From NCBI GenBank assembly GCA_900550375.1, contig URRP01000036.1:1-25299 (forward strand): a DNA stretch of 25,299 nt, written 5' to 3'. The position numbers were made by a program, and so were the translations under genes. Numbering within the stretch: the first letter of the stretch is position 1; each line of letters begins with the position of its first letter. Origin of the DNA: an uncultured Alistipes sp. Its GTDB lineage: Bacteria > Bacteroidota > Bacteroidia > Bacteroidales > Rikenellaceae. The notes under the pieces are model-generated. The model worked only from the letters and a program-made list of their open reading frames with translations. It was not told the DNA's origin and did no database searches. Shown in pieces: positions 1-9,642 of this stretch.

Positions 1-1
1 G

Positions 2-127
2 GCCGACGAGAAGGCACAGTACGACGCCCGCATGGCCGAGCGGTATCCCGCACCGGAGATGATCGATCCTGAATCCCCCATCGACGCGGAGCAGGCCGAG
101 ATAGTTGAACCTGAAATTGTCGAATAA
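2..127 (+). CDS. C-terminal end of a phage-type protein (partial)
   Basis: An open frame enters from the left edge and ends at TAA 125-127, giving 41 residues that finish in a very acidic tail (ending EIVEPEIVE). The next gene starts on the last base of this stop codon (TAATG), so the two are probably translationally coupled. The tail is too short to assign a function. From the genes that follow, it is probably a virion or lysis-module protein of the same element. That this frame is coding is inferred from the absence of stops and the tight overlap. Confidence 0.6.
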   Translation, partial: ADEKAQYDARMAERYPAPEMIDPESPIDAEQAEIVEPEIVE

Positions 128-495
128 TGAATTGGACAACCATTCTCGTTTCGCTTCTTTCCGGTCTTCTTTCCGGTGGTGGTCTTGCCGGGCTGTTTTT
201 TTTCAAAGAAAATAAACGCGACAGGCAGCTGAAGAATGAATCGACAGCTTCGGCGCAGTGGAAGGACTTGTACGAGAAATCCGAGGCGAAAGTGGAGGCT
301 CAGAGCACAAAAATCGACATTCTTTATAAAGAGAAGGAACGGCAGCGCGATCAGATTGATAGCCTAAAAACTCAAAAAGCCGTACTCGTCGTCTACAAAT
401 GCGAGATGCTGGGATGTGCACAGCGCAAACCGCCCTTCGGTTGGGGAAACAACGGATCGATTGAGAATAAAAACAAAGAAGAGAATAATGAGTAG
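127..495 (+). CDS. Small membrane-anchored coiled-coil phage protein
   Basis: This 122-residue protein begins with one hydrophobic segment (about residues 4-26, rich in Leu, Gly and Ser, ending FFF), followed by a charged helical region (about 28-85) rich in Lys, Glu and Gln that is likely a coiled coil. It has Cys at the CEMLGC motif near residue 92 and an Asn/Glu/Lys-rich tail. The start overlaps the upstream stop, and its own stop overlaps the next start by 8 bases. Proteins of this build lie next to the lysozyme-like gene in Bacteroidota prophages and can be holin- or spanin-like, but I cannot assign a family. Codon use is more A/T-rich than in leuS, which fits a mobile-element origin. 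Confidence 0.7.
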   Translation: MNWTTILVSLLSGLLSGGGLAGLFFFKENKRDRQLKNESTASAQWKDLYEKSEAKVEAQSTKIDILYKEKERQRDQIDSLKTQKAVLVVYKCEMLGCAQRKPPFGWGNNGSIENKNKEENNE

Positions 496-895
496 AGGTT
501 TGAAAAACAACAATCCGGGCAATATCCGAAAGTCGAGCATCCGTTATCTGGGCGAGGCCCGACCTTCGCAAGATGCGGCATTCAAGCAGTTCGAGACAAT
601 GGTTTGGGGTTATCGTGCGATGTTCGTACTGCTCGATTCTTATCGTCATCGCGGGTACCGGACATTACGACAGATGATCTCGCGCTACGCGCCGCCTGTC
701 GAAAATCATACGCAAGGATATCTTGACTTCGTGTGTTCCGATACGGGACTTGATCCAGACCGCCCGATTGATACACACCATGCTGCAACGATGATACCTG
801 TCGTCGCAGCTATGAGCCGTGTAGAGAATGGCACGGAAGCGAACATGGCCGATGTGACGGAAGGCTGGAGACTTTTCATGAAGCATCAGCCATGA
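488..895 (+). CDS. Phage structural protein P5-like / lysozyme-type protein
   Basis: The start chosen is ATG 488, which overlaps the previous stop; an earlier in-frame ATG at 416 would add a tail lying wholly inside the previous gene. The 135-residue product opens SRGLKNNNPGNIRKS and continues with F-x-x-F-x-x-x-x-W-G-Y-R-A, a Tyr-Ala-Pro-Pro-x-Glu-Asn motif (about residues 67-73) and a helical C-terminal half. This NNPGNIR...RYAPP.EN pattern is typical of proteins annotated as structural protein P5 in Bacteroidota prophages, which are thought to be peptidoglycan-degrading and virion-associated. Together with the membrane proteins on either side it forms a plausible lysis cassette. Enzymatic activity is inferred from the family, not from an identified catalytic dyad. 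Confidence 0.75.
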   Translation: MSRGLKNNNPGNIRKSSIRYLGEARPSQDAAFKQFETMVWGYRAMFVLLDSYRHRGYRTLRQMISRYAPPVENHTQGYLDFVCSDTGLDPDRPIDTHHAATMIPVVAAMSRVENGTEANMADVTEGWRLFMKHQP

Positions 896-1389
896 ACACC
901 GGACGGATCATCTTCGCCTGCGGCTTGTGCTTGCTGGCAGGCTTCATCGCTGGACGTGCAACGGTCAAAACGACAACGACCGTCCAGACCGTTCGGCAAA
1001 AGGTGTACATCGAACGTGCCGTTCCTGCTTCCGTGTCCGAACCAATCGGCCGGCACCTTCAACTCGCGAGACTGGTGTTCGTGCGGGATACGACACTGCA
1101 TGAAGTGACGGAGCAGCCGAGGTCGCCGCAACCAGCCGACAGTGTGCTGGTCGAGTTGCCTGTTCGTGACTATACGTTCAGCGACGATAGTACGTACACC
1201 ATCGTTGCGCGCGGCGCATATGTTGAGAGTCTGCCGCGAATCGAATTTCGATCGCAAACGGTGACGTACGAAGTTGAGCGAAAGCGCAGAATAGAGCATG
1301 GTTTTCAGTTTGGAGTCGGCGCTGCCCTAACGCCTCATGGAATCGGCCCCGCGGTATATGCGGGTTATGGTGTGACCATAAACTTTTAA
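892..1389 (+). CDS. Phage protein with N-terminal membrane anchor (spanin/DUF6808-like)
   Basis: The ATG at 892 overlaps the TGA of the P5-like gene (ATGA). The 165-residue product has an N-terminal hydrophobic segment (residues 5-22) with a cysteine but no clear lipobox. A Thr/Val-rich stretch and a polar, beta-rich domain follow, and the C-terminus is Gly-rich with aromatics (ending GYGVTINF). It resembles the uncharacterised DUF6808-type proteins that follow lysozyme genes in Bacteroides prophages, where an inner-membrane spanin role would fit its position. Family assignment is from memory of the pattern. It is the last gene of the element before an intergenic gap and host leuS. Confidence 0.65.
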   Translation: MNTGRIIFACGLCLLAGFIAGRATVKTTTTVQTVRQKVYIERAVPASVSEPIGRHLQLARLVFVRDTTLHEVTEQPRSPQPADSVLVELPVRDYTFSDDSTYTIVARGAYVESLPRIEFRSQTVTYEVERKRRIEHGFQFGVGAALTPHGIGPAVYAGYGVTINF

Positions 1390-1396
1390 ATTCGGG

Positions 1397-1416
1397 AAAA
1401 CGAACCCTTTCGTTTT
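1397..1416 (+). terminator. Stem-loop terminator after the phage lysis cassette
   Basis: AAAACGAA and TTCGTTTT form a perfect 8-bp stem with a 4-nt loop, starting 8 bases after the last phage stop codon. The 3' arm supplies the T-run. The stem is A/T-rich, so this is a moderate candidate. Confidence 0.5.
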
Positions 1417-1622
1417 ATCTTGGTAGAACCCGTTGGTTTTGCGGATTATGCCTCCTTTCTCAAGGGAGCAGGCAGCACCCGCGAATTCGGAAGGGCGGTC
1501 TGCCGGATACGGACGTACAGAATCCGACGCGAAGGATCGAATCGATGGCGGCAGAATGTCGGACAGCAAAAACGAGCGGAGCGTCCGTCCGTTTTGCATA
1601 ACTACCGCCGCCGGTATCCGCG

Positions 1623-1655
1623 CCGAACGGTCAAAATCGTGCCCGAACGGTCAAA
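1623..1655 (+). repeat. Two 13-bp direct repeats spaced 20 bp
   Basis: CCGAACGGTCAAA occurs at 1623-1635 and again, identically, at 1643-1655. The 20-bp centre spacing places both copies on the same face of the helix, about 70-100 bases upstream of the putative leuS -7 box. The arrangement suits a protein-binding site, but a remnant of the mobile-element end is equally possible. Confidence 0.6.
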
Positions 1656-1723
1656 CAGCACTCCCTCAAGACGAATTGCGATATTGCGGCCGCAGCATCG
1701 GTCGATTCTTCATTTTATTTTAT

Positions 1724-1731
1724 TATTTTTG
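1724..1731 (+). promoter_or_regulatory. Candidate leuS promoter (-7 box)
   Basis: TATTTTTG matches the Bacteroidota -7 consensus TAnnTTTG exactly and sits in a sharply A/T-rich patch. No clear TTTG -33 element is visible. If used, transcription would start near 1738 and leave a leader of about 110 nt. A second, poorer match (TAATTTG) at 1832-1838 lies only 11 bases before the start codon. Confidence 0.5.
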
Positions 1732-1760
1732 CCGGAAGATTGACTTCGGCTCGGACGGGC

Positions 1761-1798
1761 GGCATTTCGGCACAGGCGGAGAGATTCGCCGAAATGTC
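1761..1798 (+). promoter_or_regulatory. Inverted repeat in the leuS leader
   Basis: GGCATTTCGGC (1761-1771) pairs with GCCGAAATGTC (1788-1798) with one wobble. An internal pair, GGCG (1775-1778) with CGCC (1787-1790), competes for the same bases. The structure lies in the inferred 5' untranslated region, about 50 bases before leuS. Regulation by alternative folding is an inference. Confidence 0.45.
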
Positions 1799-1848
1799 CG
1801 GCCTGCGCTTGTCTCAACGCATAAATTCGGATAATTTGTTTATACATT

Positions 1849-4601
<2,753 letters not shown>

Positions 4602-4602
<1 letters not shown>

Positions 4603-5474
4603 TGCGACGGCTCCTCGCGCTCGCCGCGCTTGCCGTCGTGCTGAGCGCCGGCGCTCAGCAGCGGACGGTCCGGCTGTGGGACAACGCCTCGGCGCCCCAC
4701 GACAACGGGCTGCGGGGCGGGGAGCGGGTCGAGGGAGACCGGTTGCTCAACACGACCGAAGCCGTTCTGTATGTCTATACCGCCGATCCTGCCCGTGCAA
4801 CCGGACAGGCGGCAGTCGTCTGCCCGGGTGGCGGCTACCGCTTCCTCTCGATCGAGGGCGACGGCCACGCCGTCGGACGGTGGCTGGCCGAACACGGCGT
4901 CACGGCCGCCGTGTTGAAATACCGCCTGCCCAACGGCTGCTGCGAGGTGCCGCTCGAAGACGTCGACGCGGCGTTGAAATATCTCCGCCGCGAAGCAGCA
5001 GCCTTTCACGCCGACCCCGCACAGGTGGGGATCGTGGGTTGTTCGGCGGGCGGACATCTGGCCGCTTCGGCCGCCACGATGCTCCCCGAGACGGTACGCC
5101 CCGCCTTCGCCGTACTGATCTACCCCGTCATTACAGCCGAGCCGGATAAATGCCACAAGGGGTCGTTCGACCATCTGTTGGGCGCCGATCGCACGACCGT
5201 CGACGCGGCGCAGTGGTCGCTCGAAAACCGCGTGACGACATCGACGCCGCCCACGCTGCTGCTGGCGGCCGACGACGACTGCTCGGTACCGTCCGTGAAC
5301 AGTGTTCTCTTCTACGAAGCCCTCAAACGCAACGGCGTGAAAGGCTGTACGCTGCATATCTACCCCAGCGGCGGGCACGGCGGCGCACTCGATCCCGACC
5401 ATATCTACCGGCCGCAGTGGCGTGCCGACATTCTCGACTGGCTTGCTACCCTCCCCAAAAACAGCAGAGACTAA
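4602..5474 (+). CDS. Exported alpha/beta-hydrolase (carbohydrate esterase-like)
   Basis: The 290-residue protein has a signal peptide (MRRLLALAALAVVLSAGAQ). It then shows an alpha/beta-hydrolase fold resembling acetylxylan esterase or BD-FAE-type enzymes: oxyanion-loop CPGGGY at residues 74-79, nucleophile elbow G-C-S-A-G with Ser148, an acidic cluster DDD near residue 225, and the catalytic His in PSGGHG near residue 259. The start ATG overlaps the leuS stop codon, which fixes it. The protein aligns without gaps to the first 290 residues of the next gene, with long identical stretches (for example VRPAFAVLIYPVITAEPDK), so the two are recent tandem duplicates. The likely role is removal of acyl groups from polysaccharide in the periplasm or at the surface; the substrate is not evident. 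Confidence 0.85.
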
Positions 5475-5493
5475 CCTCAAAACCCGAATAGCC

Positions 5494-7881
5494 ATGAAAC
5501 GATTGCTAACCTTGCTCGCCCTCGCGGCCGCACTGACCGCCCCGGCTCAGATCAAAGTGGTCAAACTGTGGGACAACGCCACGGCACCCCACTCCAACGG
5601 CGCCGCAGGTCCCGAGACAGAGAAAAAAGGGGCTGTCTACAACACCGTCGACACCGAACTCTTCATCTACCCCGCCGCGGGCGACAAGGCGACCGGACAG
5701 GGCGTCGTCGTCTGCCCGGGCGGCGGCTATCGCTTCGTCTCGATGCAGCGCGAAGGGTACGAAGTGGGCGAGTGGCTGGCCGCGAACGGCATCACGGCCG
5801 TTGCGCTCAAATACCGCCTGCCCAACGGTCGCTGCGAGGTGCCGCTCGAAGACACCGAAGCGGCGCTGCGCTACCTCCGCGACCACGCCGAGGAGTACGG
5901 CGTCGATCCCTCGCGCGTAGGCGTCATGGGATTCTCGGCGGGCGGACATCTGGCCGCTTCGGCCGCCACGATGCTTCCCGAAGCGGTACGTCCGGCCTTT
6001 GCCGTACTGATCTACCCCGTCATTACTGCCGAACCGGACAAATGCCACAAGGGATCGTTCGACCATCTGCTGGGCACCGAACGCACGGCCGAAGCCGAGG
6101 CCCAATGGTCGTTGCAGAATCGCGTGACGGCAACCACGCCACCCACGCTGCTGCTGCTCACCGACGACGACAGCACCGTGCCGCCCGTCAACAGCACACT
6201 CTTCTACGAAGCCCTCAAACGCAACGGCGTAAAAGGATGCTCGCTGCGTATTTACCCCAGCGGCGGCCACGGCGGAGGATTCAACCCCGACCGCATCTAC
6301 CGCACCACGTGGCGTACCGATGTACTCGACTGGCTGGCCACGCTCCCGAACAATGCGGCGCACATCCTGACTCCTCCCGCCCCCGCGACGCCCCGCATCA
6401 ACGGCGCACGCATCTTCGGCGCACGTCCCGACTCCCGTTTCTTCTTTACCATCCCCGCCACCGGACAGCGTCCCATTACCTTCACCGCCGAAGGACTACC
6501 CAAAGGTCTCAAACTCGACCCCCGGAGCGGACGCATCACGGGACGCGTCAAGAAGGCCGGAGAATACACCGTACGCCTCACGGCGACCAACGCCCTCGGA
6601 TCCGATGTCCGCGACCTGCGCATCGTCATCGGTGACCGTCTCGCCCTGACACCGCCCATGGGGTGGAACAGCTGGAACTGCTGGGGACACGACGTCACGC
6701 AGGAGGATATTCAAGCCGCAGCCGACGCTTTCGTCAAGTACGATCTGGTCAACTACGGCTGGACATACGTGAACGTCGACGTGGCATGGCAGGGCCTTCG
6801 CGGCGGGAAATACAACGCCATCCAGACCAACAAGGCATTCCCCGATATGCAGGCGCTCGCCGACGACATTCACGCCAAAGGGCTTCGTTTCGGACTCTAC
6901 TCGACCCCTTGGGTAGGAACCTACCGCGGACATATCGGCTCCTCGGCCGATCACGCCGACGGAACCTACGACCATGTAGCCGAAGGGCTTTGCAACGACC
7001 GTTGGCGATTCGTAAACACCGACACGCGCAACTACTCCGAGAACTTCCGTCACTCGCCCTACTCCTTCGTCCACAACGACGTGCAGCAGTGGAACGACTG
7101 GGGCATCGACTATCTCAAATACGACTGGAATCCCGTCGACGAATGGCACACCGTCGAGATGCGCAACGCCCTGCGCGCCCTCGACCGCGACGTCGTCTAT
7201 TCACTCACGAACACCTGTCCCTTCGCCGATGCGCCCCTGTGGAACCGCACGGCCGAGATGTGGCGCAACAAGGGAGACATCCGCGACAACTGGAAAAGCA
7301 TGTCCGAAATCGGATTCGGCGTGACCCGCTGCGCGCCCTTCAGCGGCCCCGGGTCATGGCACGATCCCGATATGCTGGTCATCGGAAAAGTCGGCTGGGG
7401 ACACGACAAACTCCACTACACCCGCCTCACGCCCGACGAACAGTACACCCATCTGTCGCTCTGGGCGCTGCTCGGCGCACCGTTGCTGCTGGGATGCGAC
7501 CTCACGAACCTCGACCCCTTCACGCTGAGTCTGATTACCAACAACGAGGTCATCGCCGTCGATCAGGACCCGCTCGGCTGTCAGGCCGTTCCCTTCTGGA
7601 CCTCCGTCTCGGGGAACGAGACCATCTACGTAAAGCCTCTCGAAGACGGCTCCATCGCAGTGGGACTCTTCAACCGCGGCGAGAAACCCGCAAAGATCGG
7701 ATTCAAACCCATAGCACTGGGACTGTGGGGCGAAAAGACGATCCGCGATCTCTGGCGGCAGAAGGATCTCGGCGCCTTCGCCGACGACCAGCGCTACGAA
7801 ACGACCGTCGCTCCGCACGGCGTCGTACTGCTGAAAGTCTATCCCGGAAACTCCCGCGAACGGGCGAACGGCGGCCGATAA
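5494..7881 (+). CDS. Esterase / GH27 alpha-galactosidase fusion protein
   Basis: This is a 795-residue exported multidomain enzyme; ATG 5494 gives the signal peptide MKRLLTLLALAAALTAPAQ. Residues 20-290 are an esterase domain paralogous to the upstream gene (CPGGGY 74-79, Ser148 in GFSAG, DDD 224-226, His259). Residues about 300-385 are a NEW1/He_PIG linker (RINGARIFGARPDSRF; GLPKGLKLDPRSGRITG). Residues from 389 are a GH27 alpha-galactosidase: MGWNSWN, YLKYDW with nucleophile Asp544, and RNKGDI with acid/base Asp595, by comparison with Asp170 and Asp231 of human GLA; then HDPDMLVIG and a C-terminal beta domain. It should deacylate and remove terminal alpha-galactose from the same glycan. It lies 19 bases after the first esterase, so the two are probably co-transcribed. 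The combined specificity is inference. Confidence 0.92.
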   Translation: MKRLLTLLALAAALTAPAQIKVVKLWDNATAPHSNGAAGPETEKKGAVYNTVDTELFIYPAAGDKATGQGVVVCPGGGYRFVSMQREGYEVGEWLAANGITAVALKYRLPNGRCEVPLEDTEAALRYLRDHAEEYGVDPSRVGVMGFSAGGHLAASAATMLPEAVRPAFAVLIYPVITAEPDKCHKGSFDHLLGTERTAEAEAQWSLQNRVTATTPPTLLLLTDDDSTVPPVNSTLFYEALKRNGVKGCSLRIYPSGGHGGGFNPDRIYRTTWRTDVLDWLATLPNNAAHILTPPAPATPRINGARIFGARPDSRFFFTIPATGQRPITFTAEGLPKGLKLDPRSGRITGRVKKAGEYTVRLTATNALGSDVRDLRIVIGDRLALTPPMGWNSWNCWGHDVTQEDIQAAADAFVKYDLVNYGWTYVNVDVAWQGLRGGKYNAIQTNKAFPDMQALADDIHAKGLRFGLYSTPWVGTYRGHIGSSADHADGTYDHVAEGLCNDRWRFVNTDTRNYSENFRHSPYSFVHNDVQQWNDWGIDYLKYDWNPVDEWHTVEMRNALRALDRDVVYSLTNTCPFADAPLWNRTAEMWRNKGDIRDNWKSMSEIGFGVTRCAPFSGPGSWHDPDMLVIGKVGWGHDKLHYTRLTPDEQYTHLSLWALLGAPLLLGCDLTNLDPFTLSLITNNEVIAVDQDPLGCQAVPFWTSVSGNETIYVKPLEDGSIAVGLFNRGEKPAKIGFKPIALGLWGEKTIRDLWRQKDLGAFADDQRYETTVAPHGVVLLKVYPGNSRERANGGR

Positions 7882-7894
7882 ATCCGCACGCACG

Positions 7895-7928
7895 AAGAGG
7901 GGGCCGAGTCGATCTCAGCCCCCTCTTT
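7895..7928 (+). terminator. Rho-independent terminator after the esterase/GH27 gene
   Basis: AAGAGGGGGC (7895-7904) pairs perfectly with GCCCCCTCTT (7918-7927) around a 13-nt loop and is followed by T-rich sequence. It begins 13 bases after the stop codon. Confidence 0.85.
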
Positions 7929-8099
7929 ATTACGTCCCGACGGCAGGAAAGGGACGCTGCGCAGGGATGCGATAACGTTTGCGCCGCATCGCAAGACCGC
8001 ATCCGAACATCATGCCCTGCACGAAATTCACCCCGAAGGGCGGCCCTTCCGAAAACTTTGTCGTGACTTTCGCAATTCGCAGCTTTTCGCGATCTTCGG

Positions 8100-8157
8100 C
8101 TTCGCCTCGGCAAAATGCAACTGAATTTGCTTTTGCCCGCGGCTTTTTCGTTCTTTG
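8100..8157 (+). repeat. Palindromic repeat, copy 1 upstream of prfA (decayed promoter end)
   Basis: The unit runs from CTTCGCCTCGGCAAAATGC through an A/T-rich palindromic core to CCCGCGGCTTTTTCGTTCTTTG. It is nearly identical to the copy at 8173-8231 but has three core differences and lacks one A in the promoter-like end (TCGTTCTTTG instead of TCGTATCTTTG), so its -7 box is broken. The start-to-start offset is 73 bases. The 7882-8099 stretch before it contains only the terminator and no gene. Confidence 0.85.
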
Positions 8158-8231
8158 GCTGCGCCGTAGATACTTCGCCTCGGCAAAATGCAAATAAATT
8201 TGCTTTTGCCCGCGGCTTTTTCGTATCTTTG
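8151..8231 (+). repeat. Palindromic repeat, copy 2, carrying the prfA promoter
   Basis: The unit, about 80 bases long, begins TTCTTTGGCTGCGCCG and continues GTAGATACTTCGCCTCGGCA. Its core is nearly self-complementary: GGCAAAA and GCAAAT on the left pair with ATTTGC and TTTTGCC on the right, with one bulged T. It ends CCCGCGGCTTTTTCGTATCTTTG. The whole layout, including the GCGCCGnAGATACT block, recurs at 23103-23184 with a different core. Its first 7 bases overlap the end of copy 1. Confidence 0.85.
8224..8231 (+). promoter_or_regulatory. prfA promoter (-7 box)
   Basis: TATCTTTG is an exact match to the Bacteroidota -7 element and lies at the right end of the palindromic repeat. It is 31 nt before the prfA ATG, the same distance as in front of the EamA gene at 23216. 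Confidence 0.75.
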
Positions 8232-8262
8232 TCCACAAATCGACAAGAGAAAGGGAAACTAT

Positions 8263-9348
8263 ATGGCAGACAATTCAATCCTTCAGCGTCTGGACGGCCT
8301 GAAACTCAAATACGAGGAGCTGGGACAGAAGCTCACCGACCCCGAAGTGATCGCCGATGTGAAGCAGTTCGTGCAGTTGAACAAAGACTACAAGGAGCTG
8401 GAACCCATCATCGAGACTTCGGAACGTTTCCGTACGGCATTGGCCAATCTGGCCGAGGCGAAGGACGTGCTCGTGAACGACAAGGACGAAGAGATGCGCG
8501 AAATGGCCCGCGGCGAGGTCGCCGAACTGGAACCGGCCATCGAACGCATGGAGGCGGAGATCAAGCTGCTGCTCATCCCCAAAGACCCGCAGGATTCTAA
8601 GAACGCCATCATGGAGATTCGCGGCGGCACAGGCGGCGACGAGGCGGCGTTGTTCGCCGGCGACCTGTTCCGTATGTACACGAAATACATCGAGTCGAAG
8701 GGGTGGCGCTACGAGGTAACCTCCTTCTCGGAGGGTACGGCCGGCGGATACAAGGAGGTCGTGATAAAGGTCACGGGGCAGAACATCTACGGCACGCTCA
8801 AGTACGAGTCAGGCGTCCACCGCGTGCAGCGCGTCCCCGCCACCGAAACGCAGGGGCGCGTCCATACGTCGGCCGCATCGGTGGCCGTACTGCCCGAAGC
8901 CGAGGAGTTCGACGTCGAAATCTCGATGAACGACGTGCGCAAGGACATCTTCTGCGCCTCGGGTCCGGGCGGACAGTCGGTCAACACGACCTATTCGGCC
9001 ATCCGCCTCACGCACATTCCCACGGGGATCGTCGTGCAGTGTCAGGATCAGAAGTCGCAGCTCAAGAATTTCGACAAGGCCTTCGAGGAGCTGCGTACGC
9101 GCGTCTTCAACCTCGAATACTCGAAATACCTCGACCAGATCGCTTCGAAGCGCAAGACGATGGTCTCGACGGGCGACCGCTCGGCCAAGATCCGTACCTA
9201 CAACTATCCGCAGGGGCGCATCACCGACCACCGCATCAACTATACGATCTACAATCTCGCGGCCTTCATGGACGGCGATATTCAGGACTGCATCGACCAC
9301 CTGATCGTGGCTGAGAACGCCGAGCGCCTCAAGGAGAGCGAGCTGTAA
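8263..9348 (+). CDS. prfA: Peptide chain release factor 1
   Basis: This 361-residue class I release factor reads UAA and UAG in the ribosomal A site and triggers peptide release. The GGQ motif is at residues 236-238 (SGPGGQSVNTTYS), and the stop-codon tripeptide P-A-T at 192-194 in RVQRVPATETQGRVH is the RF1-type P-x-T rather than the RF2 SPF. The N-terminal helical domain (1-110) and the C-terminal region (RTYNYPQGRITDHR) are complete, and the length matches the family. ATG 8263 follows the purine-rich AGAGAAAGGGAAA. Transcription is predicted from the repeat-borne promoter immediately upstream. Confidence 0.97.
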   Translation: MADNSILQRLDGLKLKYEELGQKLTDPEVIADVKQFVQLNKDYKELEPIIETSERFRTALANLAEAKDVLVNDKDEEMREMARGEVAELEPAIERMEAEIKLLLIPKDPQDSKNAIMEIRGGTGGDEAALFAGDLFRMYTKYIESKGWRYEVTSFSEGTAGGYKEVVIKVTGQNIYGTLKYESGVHRVQRVPATETQGRVHTSAASVAVLPEAEEFDVEISMNDVRKDIFCASGPGGQSVNTTYSAIRLTHIPTGIVVQCQDQKSQLKNFDKAFEELRTRVFNLEYSKYLDQIASKRKTMVSTGDRSAKIRTYNYPQGRITDHRINYTIYNLAAFMDGDIQDCIDHLIVAENAERLKESEL

Positions 9349-9375
9349 ACGAGGCATACACCCGCATCCGAACCT

Positions 9376-9401
9376 CCCTGCCCCGCCGGGGTGGGGATTT
9401 T
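9376..9401 (+). terminator. Candidate terminator after prfA
   Basis: CCC-TG-CCCC and GGGG-TG-GGG flank the loop GCC, forming a very G/C-rich stem followed by ATTTTC, 27 bases after the prfA stop. The T-run is short. Confidence 0.5.
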
Positions 9402-9466
9402 CGTAAACGGGACAACGGGGCGGCGGTCGTAAACGAAAAGAAGGAATCGCATCGGAACCGTCATAA

Positions 9467-9498
9467 GCCGAGCGCACCCGCTTGCAGGATGCCGAGGC
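9467..9498 (-). repeat. Short minus-oriented member of the palindromic repeat family
   Basis: Read on the minus strand this gives GCCTCGGCA, a 13-nt core (TCCTGCAAGCGGG) and TGCGCTCGGC. These are the same conserved ends as the other copies around a much shorter, only partly paired core. It has no promoter box. It lies in the prfA-ygiQ gap. Confidence 0.6.
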
Positions 9499-9525
9499 GT
9501 AGCAGCAGAGACCGGGCGAAGCGAT

Positions 9526-9552
9526 GGGAAAGGGAGGGGACAGAGGGGAGGG
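9526..9552 (+). other. Potential G-quadruplex motif upstream of ygiQ
   Basis: Five runs of three or more G on the plus strand (GGG, GGG, GGGG, GGGG, GGG) are separated by 3, 1, 5 and 1 bases, which satisfies the G3+N1-7 pattern. It lies 90 bases before the ygiQ start codon. Folding is not demonstrated. Confidence 0.5.
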
Positions 9553-9592
9553 AATGTCGAAACAGAAATAGAAAAGTCCGCTGCGACATTCC
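9551..9592 (+). promoter_or_regulatory. Perfect 9-bp inverted repeat in the ygiQ leader
   Basis: GGAATGTCG (9551-9559) and CGACATTCC (9584-9592) are exact reverse complements separated by 24 A-rich bases. The left arm begins inside the G-run cluster. It could be a leader hairpin or a dyad operator about 50 bases before ygiQ. Confidence 0.45.
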
Positions 9593-9642
9593 GCAACGAA
9601 CCGACACGGATCGAAAACCGTAAAACAAAAATAACCGATTCT

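Larger units (their letters stand above)
1417..1848 (+). other. Intergenic junction between phage remnant and leuS
   Basis: This is a gap of about 430 bases with no convincing gene; the overlapping open frames have no family features or usable starts. It should contain the boundary between the mobile element and the chromosome, but the element's other end is outside the window, so no attachment core can be identified. It holds a 13-bp direct repeat (1623-1655), an A/T-rich stretch with a -7 promoter box (1724-1731) and an inverted repeat in the leuS leader (1761-1798). Confidence 0.6.

Noticed and set aside
1417..1848. A T-box or leucine-rich leader peptide upstream of leuS
   Set aside because: There is no T-box consensus and no short open frame with a run of leucine codons. 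Only the inverted repeat is supportable.
5475..5493. An upstream start at 5422 for the esterase/GH27 gene
   Set aside because: It would add 24 residues overlapping the previous gene and bury the clear signal peptide that begins at 5494.
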